From an uncultured Bacilli bacterium (lineage in GTDB: Bacteria > Bacillota_I > Bacilli_A > RF39 > UBA660), in NCBI GenBank assembly GCA_947632275.1, contig CANROR010000070.1, positions 1 to 6,022 of the forward strand: DNA of 6,022 bases, read 5' to 3'. The notes beneath the pieces were generated by a model. That model made no database searches. It was given only the letters and a program-made list of their open reading frames with translations, and had not been told where the DNA came from. The position numbers and the translations under genes are program-made. How positions within the stretch are numbered: the first letter of the stretch is position 1; the number at the start of each line of letters is the position of its first letter. Below are positions 5,826-6,022 of the stretch, one piece after another.

Positions 5826-5870
5826 CACCATTATAATTATATATTATATTTTTTATTTTTTCACTAGGAA
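5826..5870 (-). promoter_or_regulatory. uppP promoter region and RBS
   Basis: On the minus strand three TATAAT hexamers occur in a row (5848-5843, 5841-5836, 5835-5830). The middle one has GTGAAA (5864-5859) as a 4/6 -35 with a 17-bp spacer and lies 6 bases before the GGTG RBS. The first has TTCCTA (5870-5865) with 16 bp. The choice between them is open. No TTTCA box is correctly oriented for this gene. Confidence 0.5.
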
Positions 5871-5900
5871 TATAAAATTTTTAAAAAATTAAGGCTTGAA

Positions 5901-5918
5901 TATATATATATATATATA
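5901..5918. repeat. (TA)9 dinucleotide run abutting the intron
   Basis: Nine perfect TA repeats run up to the base before the GTGCGAC intron boundary. The intron's 5' exon binding site (IBS) would therefore fall within this low-complexity tract. Slippage in the genome or in assembly is possible. Confidence 0.8.
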
Positions 5919-6022
5919 GTGCGACCAGGTAGGTCTTATAATTTAGTAGGTGGAAATCCTACTCAGAAAGTGTAACCCAACACACTGATAGCGAGTCTTG
6001 GAGCGAAGCTGGTAACAGTTAG
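5919..6022 (+). mobile_element. Group II intron, 5' end (start of domain I)
   Basis: GTGCGAC at 5919 is the bacterial group II intron 5' consensus. The following sequence is structured, unlike the surrounding AT-rich DNA: hairpin AGTAGG/CCTACT (5945-5950/5958-5963) with a 7-base loop, AGTGT/ACACT (5969-5973/5982-5986), then AGCGAAGCT (6002-6010). The stretch GATAGCGAGTCTTGGAGCGA resembles domain I of Firmicute introns. Its G+C is visibly higher than that of the flanks. The window stops inside domain I, so the ribozyme core and any intron-encoded protein are unseen. It is in the same orientation as the intron ending at 65. Whether the two are copies of one element cannot be judged because they show different parts. 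Confidence 0.85.

Noticed and set aside
5857..5864. TTTTTCAC upstream of uppP as a further regulator box
   Set aside because: Single copy, on the wrong strand relative to uppP transcription, and within a poly-T stretch where chance matches are likely.
1..6022. CRISPR array, tRNA or rRNA genes, replication origin
   Set aside because: No regularly spaced repeats, no cloverleaf or rRNA-like stretches, and no cluster of DnaA boxes seen on either strand.

Overview
The window is very AT-rich (roughly 30% G+C by eye). Its genes use AGGTG-type Shine-Dalgarno sequences, all six end in TAA, and Trp is encoded by TGG. Together with the protein types this suggests an uncultured low-G+C gut Firmicute/Bacilli (the Erysipelotrichia/RF39/Mollicutes-like part of the tree). 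The lineage is inferred from style and was not tested. Translation table 11 fits, and nothing indicates TGA read as Trp.

Layout. Positions 1-65 are the 3' end of a group II intron (3' arm of domain V, all of domain VI, 3' splice site), and 5919-6022 are the 5' end of a group II intron in the same orientation (GTGCGAC boundary plus start of domain I). Between them lie six genes. They are a cysteine-paired, membrane-anchored extracytoplasmic protein (95-1456), a small unrecognised protein with its own promoter (1507-1890), an OmpR-family response regulator and its sensor kinase with overlapping reading frames (1941-2603 and 2587-3984), an AAA/DUF4143-type ATPase that appears to have lost its middle (4215-5036), and, convergent on the minus strand, undecaprenyl-diphosphate phosphatase uppP (5010-5819). 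The two convergent genes overlap by 27 bp, and the uppP terminator hairpin sits inside the last codons of the ATPase gene.

Regulation. The response-regulator promoter contains helically phased TTTCA boxes and a 24-bp module ending in its -10. That module recurs 22/24 identical just after the kinase gene (4006-4029). The second copy is followed by a perfect AAGGAGG but no gene, only about 60 bases and then a strong rho-independent terminator. It is either a roughly 100-nt RNA controlled by this two-component system or the orphaned promoter of a deleted target gene. This is the most interesting part of the window.

How the genes may work together. The regulator/kinase pair is a complete phosphorelay, probably autoregulated through the repeated boxes. 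The nearby surface protein and the lipid-carrier phosphatase both act at the cell envelope, but nothing in the sequence ties them to this regulator. Same-orientation intron pieces at both edges may simply mark where a metagenomic assembly broke in a repeated element.
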